A stretch of 64,000 nt of DNA from Klebsormidium nitens (lineage: Eukaryota; Streptophyta; Klebsormidiophyceae; Klebsormidiales; Klebsormidiaceae), in the NCBI GenBank assembly GCA_000708835.1, contig DF237113.1:62001-126000 (forward strand), given 5' to 3'. The notes beneath the pieces were generated by a model that searched no databases, had not been told where the DNA came from, and saw only the letters and a list, made by a program, of their open reading frames with translations. This document shows positions 12,201-24,800 of this stretch, piece by piece. The position numbers were made by a program, and so were the translations under genes. The stretch's first letter is position 1; each line of letters begins with the position of its first letter.

Positions 12201-13584
12201 ACCAATCAGGATGTGCATACACCCGGGGATGAGGAAAGACACGCGCCATGCCTCAAAGTCGGGCAGCCCGCACTTGCTGATGATGGTGAAGAGAAGGGGC
12301 ATGATCAATTGCGTGGCACCACCCCCGAGGTTGCCCCACCCGGCAGATGCTCCGTTTGCAACTCCCACGATCTTGGGTGTGAACATTGAGCTCATCCAGA
12401 ACTGCAGAGGGGGTTGCGGAAGCCAGGGTTAGCATCATGGGGGAAGGGTGGTCATGTAAGGGGGAGAGGAAAAGAACGAAAGGGAAAGAAGGGTGAGGGC
12501 TGCGGGAGGGAGCCCGCGCACAAGTGGTCAATCTGGAGGGGAAAAACTCAGAACTTTTCAGAGACATGAGGAAGTTGAGACATGACAACACATGTAGATC
12601 AAGAGAGGCTTAAAAGGCCCAAAAATGCTATACCCAGCGGAAAGGTGGAAACTGCATCTGCTAGGCTTAAACATACAACAGCACCCTGTTTGACACTCAA
12701 AAGTCCAAGTTGCTTTTGAACATCGCAAAGTCCTGGCTGTACTACGACGCGAAAGAAAGAGATGCAAAGTGCGATATCGTGCGAGGCAGACATCAACCTC
12801 TTTGCTGCCGATCCGACACCTATCACAGGATTAACGAGACAGATTTACCAGGCAGATCTAGCCCTTAAAATCCCAAGGACAACAATTGCAGACCTGTGTG
12901 CGCTTCAAAGGAGACATGCCCAGCTGACCCGCACAAGTTTCTATCCCAACCTGGCCACCTGGACACCAGATTCGCAACCAACACTAGTTTAGCAACCAAC
13001 AATCAAAGTGTCAGCGTCCCACACTCTGCGGCCGGACTCACCTGTGTTGACACAAATGTTGCGAGCGAGAACCCGATGCACATCCGGCAGATGAGGTACC
13101 CGGTCGCCGTGTGCACGGCCGCCATGCTAAAGACAGCTGGCGCGGTGAGCATCATCAGGAAAGAGTGCCCGAACCTCGGCCCAACCAGATCGCACACCCC
13201 ACCCATGATGACGCGGGAGAAGATGGCCCCCGAGACCGACGCGATCGCGGAGTTTGCGAGCTGGAACTTGTCCATGTCCAGGTTGTCGCGGATAATGGGC
13301 ACGAGCGGGGGCGCCGCGAACGTCGACGTGAAGGCGATGAAGAACGCGAGCCACGAGAGGTGGAACGCGCGCATGTGCGGCATCGCGACCGAGAAGATCT
13401 TCATCCTCGTCGCCTTGTGCTCCGAGTCCACGGGCAGGTCGAACCCGAGCTTCTCGGCATTGGCCTGCGCCGCGAGAGCGTCGTGGTACCCGAAAGTGGA
13501 CTCCTTGCCCGTGACGCCCTTCATCGAGGACCCGGGGGCCCCCTTGGCGTCCATCCCGATGTTGGAACTAGTCTGCTCCGCCAT
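9300..13584 (-). CDS. NRT2: NRT2-type high-affinity nitrate transporter
   Basis: Complete six-exon gene predicted to encode about 550 aa, normal for plant NRT2. Exons on the minus strand: 13584-13042, 12401-12177, 11518-11308, 10941-10724, 10134-9985, 9605-9300; all junctions are GT-AG and phases agree. The start is the ATG opening [11 protein letters not shown] major facilitator protein of the nitrate/nitrite porter family, it would take up nitrate with protons at the plasma membrane, usually with an NAR2/NRT3 partner. Visible landmarks: [16 protein letters not shown] before the first helix, [55 protein letters not shown] (first nitrate signature), [50 protein letters not shown] and a hydrophilic tail with [13 protein letters not shown] and [11 protein letters not shown]. 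The second signature reads GAGGSAGS, with Ser (about residue 429) where plant NRT2 usually has Asn. No NAR2 gene is in the window. Confidence 0.96.
10266..10307. repeat. 21-bp tandem duplication in NRT2 intron
   Basis: Two adjacent perfect copies of a 21-bp unit (10266-10286 and 10287-10307) containing TATTGGCATGAATTC, in the NRT2 intron between exons 4 and 5. Confidence 0.92.
10405..10685. repeat. Four-copy tandem repeat of 61-73 bp in NRT2 intron
   Basis: Four imperfect units, each with CTACAACAGTCTTGTAGTCA-like sequence, then an AGAGTTG word and ACTTCGAAATACA. The shared GTAGTC word recurs at intervals of about 73, 61 and 66 bp. All four lie in the 589-bp intron between NRT2 exons 4 and 5 and make up about half of it. 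I see no match to the flanking exon edges. Confidence 0.85.
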
Positions 13585-14253
13585 TGTGCCGCAGTTCAGA
13601 AGCGCGTCCCACAGGGAGAATGTGGGGTGCTGAGAGGAGTCGGGAGTAGGATCAGCAGCCTGGATCACTCGAGCTGGCCAAACTGTTTTGCTCTGCTTCT
13701 GGAGAAAGGAGCCGTTCTTCAAGATTTATATCGCGCTCTAATGCTAGAAGTCTGCTTCTGTTTTGGATCATGTCAGTAGGGCAGACACTGCATTACCAGA
13801 CGAGTCCTGCAGCTAGCAGGTGGGCCTTTCTGTTCCTTCATGCTGCTACCACATAACATTACACAGTGACAACACTGACTCAGCTCACTGTTCGGCAAAG
13901 CCCCCATGTGACCCCTGTAAGAGGCGGAGAACAGGTCTTCAGACTCTTGTGCTTGCGCAGCGCCCATGACCTGAATCTCTGATTCTGCCGCAACGCAATC
14001 GGGCCTGCTGAGCTGGTCAGCGCAATCGGCCAATCAGCGCTCGGCGTTGGAAGCACGTGGTCCACGGGCAAACGCAAGGGGGACGTCCTTCTCGCCAAAG
14101 GGCGCCGATCAATGATTGGCAGCTCTCAAAAGCTGCGGGCTCTCATTCAGAGCCGTCCGATCGTCCACGCTGGCAACCAGAACCGGAAAGACGCAGAGGA
14201 CGCCGGCAATGGTTGATGACAACATTGTCGGCAGTCGCCAGTGTACGATACAC
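13585..14253. other. Upstream region of NRT2
   Basis: Sequence immediately 5' of the NRT2 start on the minus strand; it should contain the promoter and 5' UTR. I recognise no specific element and no other gene. A nitrate-responsive promoter would be expected here from family knowledge, but nothing in the bases shows it directly. Confidence 0.4.
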
Positions 14254-14275
14254 AGTGCACACTGCAGTGTGCACT
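14254..14275. repeat. Perfect 22-bp palindrome
   Basis: AGTGCACACTGCAGTGTGCACT equals its own reverse complement. It lies about 670 bp upstream of the NRT2 start codon. It could be a binding site for a dimeric factor, a cruciform-prone site or part of a degraded inverted-repeat element. Confidence 0.9.
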
Positions 14276-14481
14276 ATTGCACCGTGCGGCGTGCGGTATC
14301 CCGGGCCCGGGGCCGCATTGATCTGAAATTGGGAATTCAAATTTCACAGGGGCGCGCCGCGCCAGCCTCCAGCCCAGATTTTTGTCTGATTCTTTAGTTG
14401 CAATTTGCCGTCGATTACTAAATCGGACGGCTGCATGCTATCCGGAGACACTAGAGTCCACGCTGGCATGCGGTCCGAACC

Positions 14482-14769
14482 CCGGGCCGTACTACAAACC
14501 TGGACGGTGGACCTGGCCGGCAAGATTGAACGATGCACCGGTGCCGAAGGCACCCCACCGGCTGGACATCCGGCAAATGCTGGGCGCCTAGGTAAAACCG
14601 GCGTCCGGTGCATTGACCCGTGTGGCCAGCCGGTAGAAATGTAGGAGGGCCGGTAGACAGCCGGCACCGCGGTGAAAGTTGGTGGCAAGCCCTGGGCCAG
14701 GGCCCAGTAGGGCCTGGCCGGTGGCTACAAGCCCGTACTGAGTATTACAGGTCTTGTAATACGGCCCGG
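14482..14769. mobile_element. MITE-like element with imperfect terminal inverted repeats
   Basis: The left arm (14482-14502, CCGGGCCGTACTACAAACCTG) and the reverse complement of the right arm (14748-14769) match except for one substitution and a one-base insertion with its neighbour. The 288 bp between them is GC-rich, full of GCCGG and CACCGG words and non-coding. This form suits a non-autonomous DNA transposon; I could not identify a clear target-site duplication. Confidence 0.5.
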
Positions 14770-15210
14770 TCAACCGTCGGGTCATGACTCATCGGTGACC
14801 GGATGGCTAAGCCTAAGTCCGTAGAATGTATAAATCCAAAAACCATCATGGAAGTGTCGAGGACTAGCGTACACCATCTCACCATCCTTAGCTGAGCAAA
14901 ATCCTGATGGTAGGTATTTTGATGATACGCGTAAATCTCATGGTACATTGACACAAATAAACACTGGGCTTAATTGGCTTTCCGTTTACCAGTTCAGCTT
15001 GTGAATGAACTCGCGAGTCGCAGGCCTTCTGAGATCAAGGTCATCTAGAAAGGCTCTTGATATTGCTTTCTCAAAAAGTTTCAGGCCAACTTGAACGTAC
15101 CTTAGTGTTGGGGAAATACCTCCAGCATACACTCAAGCATACCAGTGCAACCTATCAACCACCGAAAATGCGTTAATTGTATGGGATTGTTCCATTCGTA
15201 GATGCTGTAA

Positions 15211-15278
15211 TATACCATAGCATTATGGTATATAGCATATATATGGTATATATGGGCATCATGTATAGCCCATATACC
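15211..15278. repeat. AT-rich inverted-repeat cluster
   Basis: Two hairpins side by side: a 9-bp perfect stem TATACCATA / TATGGTATA with a 4-base loop (15211-15232), and an arm pair GGTATATATGGGC / GCCCATATACC (15245-15278) with a 2-bp difference. It lies in the intergenic stretch between NRT2 and the 3' end of the PITP-DUF547 gene. Apart from these hairpins the stretch 14770-15863 shows no gene. Confidence 0.75.
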
Positions 15279-15863
15279 ATGCAATCGGTGACCCGGACAC
15301 GTATACACAAATACTCGTGCTGAACCGTCGCGGAGAACGTGTCAAAACACAAACTCAACAAAACGTAAACATGCATTCTGCCACCTTGCTGCACTGTATA
15401 TACACTAATGAACTCGGAAATCTTTTAATTATAGGCTGTAAGAGAATCCTACACATGATCGATCGACCCAGTCAATGTGTATAATTCCATGTTACTATTG
15501 CGCGAGTATGTACTCCGATTGACATGACAGGCAGTGCACCAGCAACCCAATGCGTGCTTGGAAAGAGCCTGCTTTGTGCACGTTGACGTTTGCTAGCCGT
15601 ATGGCTTGGTCCAATGAGCTCGTTCTCTGTTTATATGGTGGATCCTTGTTTATAATACTTACAACCCATCTCAGAACCTATAATGTTCGTGACCTATGAC
15701 CGACTCAGGGGAAACGTGACAAGTTCCTCAATCCAAAGCGATTCGCTGACTGGCAGCCGATGCGCTTATGCAACAAGCACTACCGATCGGACTCCCAAAA
15801 CTCACGGCCGCAGCTGCGCGCAACGCTGGAGTAAATACAGTTTGCCAAATCAACCTCGTTATA

Positions 15864-18800
15864 TTATGCTTGCCCTTGGGGTTCCTGGAGAATCAGGTAG
15901 CGGAAGTCCCATTGATAGCTCTGTACGTCCATGCACTTTGAGCCGTGGCCCTTCTTGCCCAGCAGCCGCTCGCGGATGGCCTGCGCCTGGTTGTCGGTCA
16001 CTTTGGATGCGACCTGAAGTGATGTTCCAGAAATAGGTCAGAAGATTGGTGCATTCGAAGCAGGACATATTTTACCGGAACGGTGTACATTGTTTGAGCT
16101 CAGATCAAACGATCTAAGTGTCGTTGTTCCGTTAAATCTCGAGATTGAACCACAGTCGTCAGCATACACACTGGACACGCGACTGGACTCCAGTGGTAAC
16201 ACGAAGTTGCCTCCTCAACGCAACGACGGTCGAAATGACTCTATAAGAGATGCTGACGTCATTCAAGACCTCGTTCAGGTGTCGGCATGGCACACAAGCT
16301 ACTTTGGAGGAGGGGCTCGAACCGGAGTCCGTATGACTGGTGTTGGATGGTGTCATGCGAATACGGGTGACGAGAACGGCGCCTCTTTGACACTCACCCA
16401 ATCCAAGAGGGATGCGGCGTCGGTGGAGAAATCATTGGCGTACCAGTGCATGATTTTTGGCACCAGGACTTTGCTGCAGCGGCAAAAGACCATTGATTTT
16501 TGAGGATCTCAAGATATTGAGGGTTTTGAATCTGAAAAATAAGAGCTAACTCACTGCAATTGGTGCTACTGCATGCTCCCCCGTAATACCAAAATAGAGA
16601 CAAGGATTCTGTTATCCTGTGATCTTACGGACTTAAAGGAGCTTAGGACGTGCAACCCGCTATGGGCTCGAAGCAATTTATCTTATTGCAATGAAGATGA
16701 TGTCCGTTCACACCGATGGCGTCTACTTGTCCTCGAGTGCGAGTCGTAACCGCTTGCGATATACCAAAGGGTGGAAACCATCAAAATGCATAAAGTGCTC
16801 GGTACTGAAAACTGGGTCGCACAACTCCCCGGTTTTGAGTTCCCGAGAAAGTGATTCGGAAAACAGTTCAGGTTTGAGGCAGCCAAGGAGCCTAGAACTT
16901 TCCAGGTGACGTTCAAACAAGGAAAAATCTAAGTGTGGACGAGATATGAGCAATCTGCAGCGCACTAGTCCAATCGATAAAGTTCAGCGTCGCGGGCGCC
17001 TATGGGCAAACGAGTGAAAGACTTATTTTCTTTTCAGAATCGAAATTCCAAGAAAGTAGAAGCAAAAGGGTATGCAAAGACGAAGCTAAAAGGTAGATCT
17101 GAGGGCCAGTCTACGCGAAAAGACTCTCTGAAGCGCCCACCTGCGCGAGAAGCCCACCGCCGCTCTGAGGAAGTCGCGAGCCGCCGTCTCTAGTTGCTCC
17201 GCGATGGATTCCGCACTGTACACTCGCAGGGCAGGGCCGCTTCGACAGCCGGAACAGAGGGCGAAACTGACCAGCGGTTCGGGCCTGCACGAAGGAAACA
17301 GCAACTCACCATTGATAAGGTTGTTACATTTGAAATTTGGCAATCGAAAAACGGCCCAAGACCCATCAGCCGGAGGTCCGGCTGACCTCAGCCCGTAAGA
17401 CATCTTGATCGGGATGCCCACAACCGCATGCCCCTCGGGATGGGCACTTTACGACCGGACCCGACAGCTGCCAAACTCGTGCAATGTAACCAACAGGGCA
17501 TTTGCCAGAGCCCGATCGGGCCCAGGTCGTCTCGATCGGACCCTGTTTACGCTATAGGTAAAAAGAAAGCACCTCGGAAAGTTAGCAGTCCTAGGGCACT
17601 CCGCGCAAACCCATGGACGGCTACACGGAAATAACTTTGTTATCTTCGCCGCGTGACTCTCAGGAACAGTCCAGATCTTTGATTGCTCGTTGATTGTTGA
17701 CACCAAGATTGCCCGGGGGTCAGCTGCTGGCACTTTCGGATCAAAAAGCACGCGGTGCAAGTATGTTTGATGTGCCCAAAGACAAGAATCGACTAATCGG
17801 GACCAAAGGGCTAGCCTGTGAAGCAAAATGTAACGTCTGTTCCGAGGTGGGCGTCCTCGCTCTTGGACCGATGCATCGGGAATCTACTTTTCGCGCTCTA
17901 GTTTGATCATCCGGAGTCAAAATAGACTCGAAAAGCAGGATAAGAACAGGAACTCATCTCGATCCAGAACATTTCACTTGGTGAGCGCCATTCCAACGAG
18001 GGGCCCTCGCGTTTAACCCGGTCCACCAAGAGTAACAAGAATCTGATTATTGGCGCTCTGGTTTGACTACCCGGGGTTAGAAGCGTAACGAAACAAGGGA
18101 AAGGGTAACAAAGAAGCTTAACCCTGAAACCAAGCACCTGGTGAGCGCCATACCGGCCCGCGGATCCCCGCTCTTGAACCGGTGCACCGGGGAGTAAGAC
18201 GAGTCTACCGCTGCCACTCTTGTTGAAACAGTCAGGGTTAAAGTACAAGGCTACTCCTAAAGGATAGCATCTTAACCTAGACTCCCACTGACCTGGTTAC
18301 CGCCATCCCGGCTCTCGGATCCTGCTCTAGAACCGGTGCACCAGGGAATAACAAGAGTTCAACGCTGGTATTTTTGGTCACACCATTCAGGAGGGACAAA
18401 ACTCTCGTCCAAAAGTACGAGGCTAAATCCGAGCGTCAACCTTATTTTGAAAATACACTGACCTGGATAGAGCCATCCCGCCCCGGGGGTCTCCGCTCTT
18501 GAACCGATGCACAGGGAGCAGCCCCGCCAGCGCCGGGCGGAATGATTGCGCGCGCAGGATTGAGTGCTCTATCTGGAGACTCGAGTAGACGAGTCCGCCT
18601 ATGTGGTAGCACGCGCGCTGCATCAGGAAAATGCGCTTCACGTGGCTCTTGGGCAGGCCGTTCACCAGGTACGCCTGCGGAATGGACTGACGTGTTAGCG
18701 TCCTCGAGCCTTGAGCATTTGGAGTAGCTTGAGTGCGATGCTGAGGTATGTCAACCCGTCACTGCGTCAGCGCGCACGCTGCATGAGCGGAGTGCCAATG

Positions 18801-21800
18801 ACGTCGACCTTGTGTAGGCGTTTCGTGAGGCGTTTTGGGCCCTGCTTTCCAGAATGTGAAGTTTCAACCTGTGTCGCTTAAGCTGGAGAATATAATGCAA
18901 ACCAGGCCGCCAATAATCCGCGCACTGCAGCAGAAGTTGCCGGACAGGGATGTTAAAATGGAGCGGTGCTTCTGCCGCGACTCACGTGCAGCAGAAGCGT
19001 GTTGTAGACGTTGATCCAGAACGCGAGCTTCTCCTCGTGGCTCAGGTCCCGTAATTCAGCATCGATCAGCAACTCCGCCAAGATCCTGTATCAGCACGGG
19101 TATGACTCATGAGAATCACTTGAACCTTGCTCAACGTTGCTGCACCGTAATCTGGCAGCGCAGATATCGGCTCTAAGAACACTTGAATGCTGCCCGGATC
19201 GGCGCTGGCACCCCCAAATAATCAGCACGAGTATGAAAGTACTCGAGTCCCTACGAATGTCGTTGGTACAAGCGTCTAAGAAGCTTACGACAAGCAAGCC
19301 CACTGAACCTGGACGCTTTGCTAAGCAAAGGTCAGGCTGTTCGGCGAAGTTGCAACGCAGCAACTGGCTTTGGTATTAGGGGTCGTCTGTTTGATCACCG
19401 ACCCGATCGCCAACCCAAACAGCCTGTGCCGCTGTCAATGTCTCCTTTTAGAGAACGAATTGCCTCTCGAATCCATTGACACACTCAAATCCAGACTCAG
19501 ATTCGAACGTCAAAGTGACGCCAGCCTCTTCCGCCACCGATGCATGCACAATCTGCCACGGTCCGAAAACCCAGAAGCTCAAATCCATTAACAACCTACT
19601 CCCCCTTCAAAAGTGACTGCGAAAATTTTGAAGCCCCCAAACTCTTCGCTTCATGGAGCAACCTGCCGATTTTAGTGTAAACTAAGTTAGACTAATTTCA
19701 CTCAGCAGCAGGCTGACTAACTTACACTAAACTCTTTACTAGAATTGGCAGGTTGCTCGGGAGAAGCTGTAGAGGGCAGTACCTCACCTGAATTTGAGGA
19801 ACGCCTTCGACTCCATCATCACGCCCGCCTCGCCCTTAATCGTCAGCAGCTCGACCGTAGCCTTATACGCCCCAATATCGTCCACCGCATTATTCACCCT
19901 CACGCCGTAGGGGTCTCCGTTTGCCTGCCTGTGCTGCCCCCCGGCGAGGTAAACGGTCATTATTGCCCGCAGCATGTCTTGCGAGATTTGCAGAGGGGAG
20001 CGGGGTGCAGGGCTCACGGCGCCGAGAGACTCGAGGGAGTGGGAAGAGGGGGAGCGGCGGGGGCTGTTGCGGCCGGAGGTGCTTGCCGGCTCGGAGACCT
20101 GCACTTGGGTGCTTAAAATCTATGGGAAGGACTGAAAAAGTTTCTTGATTCTGGAGCTGATCAAGTGATATTGGCTGTTCTGGTAAGATTTGAGAAGAAC
20201 AAAGCGGCCGAAGGCCGGTACGGCCGACTGAGCTTACAACCTGCCCAGAACTAGGGCGGATGAGGGGGAGAGGTCGAGATTTGGGGTAGGTCAGTGCTCA
20301 AATTGCAGGGTTAGGGTTTCGGCTGCAAGCTTTAGATTTGATTGGCGTGGAGGCGTCGAACAAAGCGTTCTGGGATCAGCGTTCACATTCAGACTTGTCG
20401 GGATCAGGATCTACATTTAGAGGACTCGGGCCACTGTGGCCAAGCTGCTAGCGATCTCAAAAACGACACCTGATTCCAGGTCCGAAAAATAGTGGGTCAC
20501 CAAGAAGATGGTCAACTGCACTGGCTTGCCCCCACAAGAAAAGCTCCTGACCACTCTCCAAACGCTTCTTTATATAGTTGTTTTCGTCATGTTTTGATCA
20601 AGATTTTCCTGCTCACTGGTCGGACATATTCTCGCACCCAAGTAACCCATTGTCAGCGCTTCCGGACAATTCAGCAGCGCGCTCAGATTTCGCTGCGGCC
20701 AGAGCGCCGTAAACGCGACCGTGTCGAACTCATACAGCTGGCCTACTCTTATCGTCCCCCGTTCCCTTGTTTTCCCAAAGTGTTTCCTTTTGTTTGCTTA
20801 TTCTTCGCCGATTAAATGTATTCAAGATAGAACACCAGACGGAGAAGGGGTTAAATACTCGCGGGCCCGTTAATTGGCGCGCTTGCTCGTGTGAAGATTG
20901 CGTTCTATCTATGCTGCAAAAGCATTCACGACGACCATCCGGGGTCTGGAACGGGCATTGCTTCGTCTACTCTTTCCTCTTGTCCAACCCCACAAATGCT
21001 TCCTCGTCGAACTTCTCGTGCCAACAATTGTGATCAGTTCTCACCGGCGTGTTCAGTGGCGCGCTCGTCTTCTCCTGCATCCAGGGCGCCGTCTGCTGCG
21101 GGCGTCCGAAATCGTACAGCTCCAGAACGGTCTCCGCCACCCGAACGTCCGTCAAATCCGCGCCGTTCGATTTCAGCCGCTCAATTTCTTCCACGAGCGC
21201 GCCCCGGTCCTTGTACTGCAAGCAAAGCCGCACTTTTGGGACCTCATGCTTCAAGGAGTGACCATCAATTGGATCAGATTTCCGCAAAAGTTGAGCTCAG
21301 CTCAAGCCGCTTGGTCTTCCAACGCCTTGAAGCTTGTGCCAAAACAGAGTCGGCTATGCAGAGTTTACAGAATCCAGCTGCTGACGGGAAGCTTCTGCAG
21401 GATCGCACTTGAGGACCTCATGCTCCGAGGGGTAAGCATCAGCTCAATTAAGTCTTGCAAAAGCTAAGCTCAGCTAAAGCCGCTTGATATTTCCACGCCC
21501 TGAACTTTGTACTGGCACCAGGTCGGTTACATAGAGGTGCAGAATGTAGACAAGCTGCTAACCAGACCTTCCGATGGATCCAAGCCGCCCATCACCTTCA
21601 CGAGCGCGCCAAGATGCGTCAACCACCACGACACCCATTGCGCCCACTCGAGATGCCACTGTCAGCGGCTGACAGAAGCATGACGTCATCATGGAGAACC
21701 CCTCGCTCACCTCCTCGGTTACTGCTCGGCTGCCCCCGCTGTTGCTTCGGCCATATGCGGCGATGGGCGGTTTGCCAGAGTCGCCGTGGGGCTTTATTGC

Positions 21801-24800
21801 GGTTGCGGGGGGCTGAGACGTGGCTCGATCCAAGCCGAGGGGGCTTCTGGAAGCGATTGGAATAGGGACGCTCGACGCCGTGACAAGACTACCTGCACGC
21901 AATAAGATTGCTTTAGGTTCTGTTACTGCTTCGGGGGGGCTGAGAGCTAGGCCGATCCAAGCCGAGGGGGGCTTTATGAGGCAACCGGCGCACGACGCTG
22001 TGACGAGACAACCTGCACGCAGTGGAAAAGGTGAGGGCTTCAGGCCGTGGGAAACTTGGAAAAATGGAATCTTCACGTATTCTTCGCGCCAACACCTGCG
22101 GACATACTTGATTTGAAATGGTGAGCAGGTGGCCAAGCGGACTGGAGAGCGGCGGCCAGAATTCCTGAGATGCTTGGTAGACTCTTCTAACGTTTGGAAT
22201 TGGAGCCCGCATCGGCACCGAGTGCGTGCGTCGTAGGCGAGACGTGCGGTCAGCCTCGTAGCAAAGCAGGTACCTCTTCGACCATTGTGATAAAAGGGAA
22301 GACATTTGCATCTCACTGCTAAAAGCGCCCGTCCAATCCTTGTCCGGAAGGACCGGAAGCGGGCAGCTGTAAAGGACTTCTCCCAAGGAAGGCACGAACC
22401 ACCGACTCCATCCTTCAAACATTTCCACCTCTGGTCATACGAGCTTAAGCGCGACTACTTACTTGTGGACGGCTCCGCTTGAGATTCGCCCACCGCGAGC
22501 GTCGATGGCCGCCGGCTTGAGGCCTCCGCTGACGCCACAGGGTCCTTGAACTTCAGCGCTGTCCGCTTGTGGGTCCGAAGCTTTGTCGTCACGTGCCACT
22601 GCGATGAAGAATATGGACTGGTTTTTTCGACCGCCCGCTCGTTCAGCATGGTCAGGGGATGGATTCTGCTGCCACGTGCCTGTCTCATACCGGAACACTG
22701 CTCAAGAAACGCTTGCTTGCTGCTCAGTAGATACATTGCCTGGTGTCCAAGTAGTCTAGTGTCCCCATGAATCCAAAAGCATTGAAGAGAAACGTCACCA
22801 CCAATAGTCTCTCCTCTCTGTGGCGCCGACAAAGGAAGTGAAAACTCAACCTGAAGACCGAGACACATACTAGGACATGAATGGAGAAGCTTTTGAATCC
22901 ACTTGGGAAGAAGAGGTCCCATAACCTCGCAGCTATTTCCTAGATAAGACGAGTCCTCTCATTCCGAAAGCCCATGGAATCGACGCATTGCAGGAAGCAC
23001 AAGACGTCTTCTATGTCAGACAAAATGATGAAATGATGCCACGTCATCGGATGCGCACCTCTCCAAAGCACGCGGCGCAGAATATCTCTCCGCACGTCTC
23101 GCATGCAAAGCTGGCCCGTGACACACCGCCCCGCCCCTGCGCACAAACCTGGCACCGCTCGTCCTCCGGCACGGAGGCGGAATCCGGCGAAACGGTCAGC
23201 CGGAAGGAGTTCCGCAGGCCGAATGAGACGCCCATATCTGTACCACAGAGCGGTTTCGAACTCAGTTGGGAGTTTTCATTAACCATTCCACACCTTCCGT
23301 TCTATAACGACAGAAAGGTGCTTTTGTTCAGACAGGAAGTGTCCAAAAAGTGTCCACTTCAGTGAACAGCATCTTGCATGCGTACTCAAGCTGCATCCGC
23401 ATTACAACGAGGCCGAACAATCAGCGTAGCAGCACCCGTGCAAGTATGCGCCGGCCCTTCCGAGAGTCCCAAACTTCTACCAGTACGCAGCACGGAGCCT
23501 GCATCAGCTTCCTATTCCAAGGCCCAAAGAGGCCTTATGAACGTTGCAATCGTCAGGAGACTGCAGAGTACGGAATGGCTAAGCTAACAGGAATGTCTCG
23601 CTACCGTCAATAGATCGAAGTCGAACGATGGGCGATTTACAGCTGTTGTTATTGAAAAGGCTGTTCTTAACTTGGCCGAAACTCCATCCGGAACCCAGAT
23701 CGTGCTGCCCAAGGCCAAGTCTTGCAGACTGGACTCATTATTTAAGAGTCGGACAGCTGCGGAGCGACTTCGATTATCAAGAAATTCTGCGATCCGCCTG
23801 GTGTTACCTGGCTCCGACGTCCAGGCCCTGTAGACGACAGAGTTGTACCACATACCTGGCTCCGGTTCGCTGTCCTCGGGCGACCCCCACTCCATCAGGG
23901 CCTCGTAGAACTCCGCCTCCATGTCTGACGTGTCGCTCTCCTCATCCACCGAGCTGCGCGGCCCGCCAGTCTCGCTGCCGCTCTCCCAGGAGTCGTCCCG
24001 CCGGATGCGCCGCCTTTCGCCTCTTCTATCCTCCTGCAAAACTGACGCTGCGTGTGTGAGAAATGTTGGGATGTTGTCGAGGGGAGGGGTCTTGCAAGTT
24101 TTCAGGCCCGGTTGCGATTGCTGGACTGGTTGGAGGACGTCCAGCCGAATGCGACGCCTTTCGCCTCTTCTATCCTCCTGCAAAGCCGACGCTTTGCAGG
24201 TGAGGAAGCTTTTGAGTATCATCGACTGCTTCCCTTTAGGCAGAGTCTTCCTATTGAGCCGTTTGGTCTCAGGAGTTTCAAGGAGTGACGGTGGCACCGG
24301 GTGCGCTTTTCGCGTGTTTCCCTCCTGCAACATTGCAAAGGGCAACCTTTCAAGACGCGAGGATTTGACTTCTCTAATAGGGTTGTCCCTTTTAAAACCT
24401 AGAATTGAAGCATCATCTTCTAGCTGTACAATGCTAGTTGTCGGCCTTTTTATTATACTGTGGAGTGCGCGCATCAGTGGCCGATGGAGTCTGTCCGCCA
24501 GACTCGGTCTGCATTTAAAGGATTGTCACGAGAAACGTTTCATTGACGGTTCATTTTTGTTCTGTCCCAATCTGGCATCGTGTGATCTTTTTCCACAGCA
24601 GCAACCATCTCCGGATGCCTTCTTTTCGACTATTTTGCCATACCTTGAAAGCCTCAAAAGGACAATACACACATGCCGACGGTATCAACGAACGAAAGCT
24701 TACCTCGCCCTTCCTGTCTCGCAGTTTGCCACGTGGCGCATCCTGACTCGACGCCACGCTAGCCGCGTCGTCCTCTATGACCATCGGCTTGCCCGTCTTG

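Noticed and set aside
21558-22418. Long minus-strand open frame of 286 codons
   Set aside because: It runs through the live exon at 21892-21711 in its correct frame, plus its duplicated edge and intron sequence. The splice sites and phases show that only the exon part is coding.
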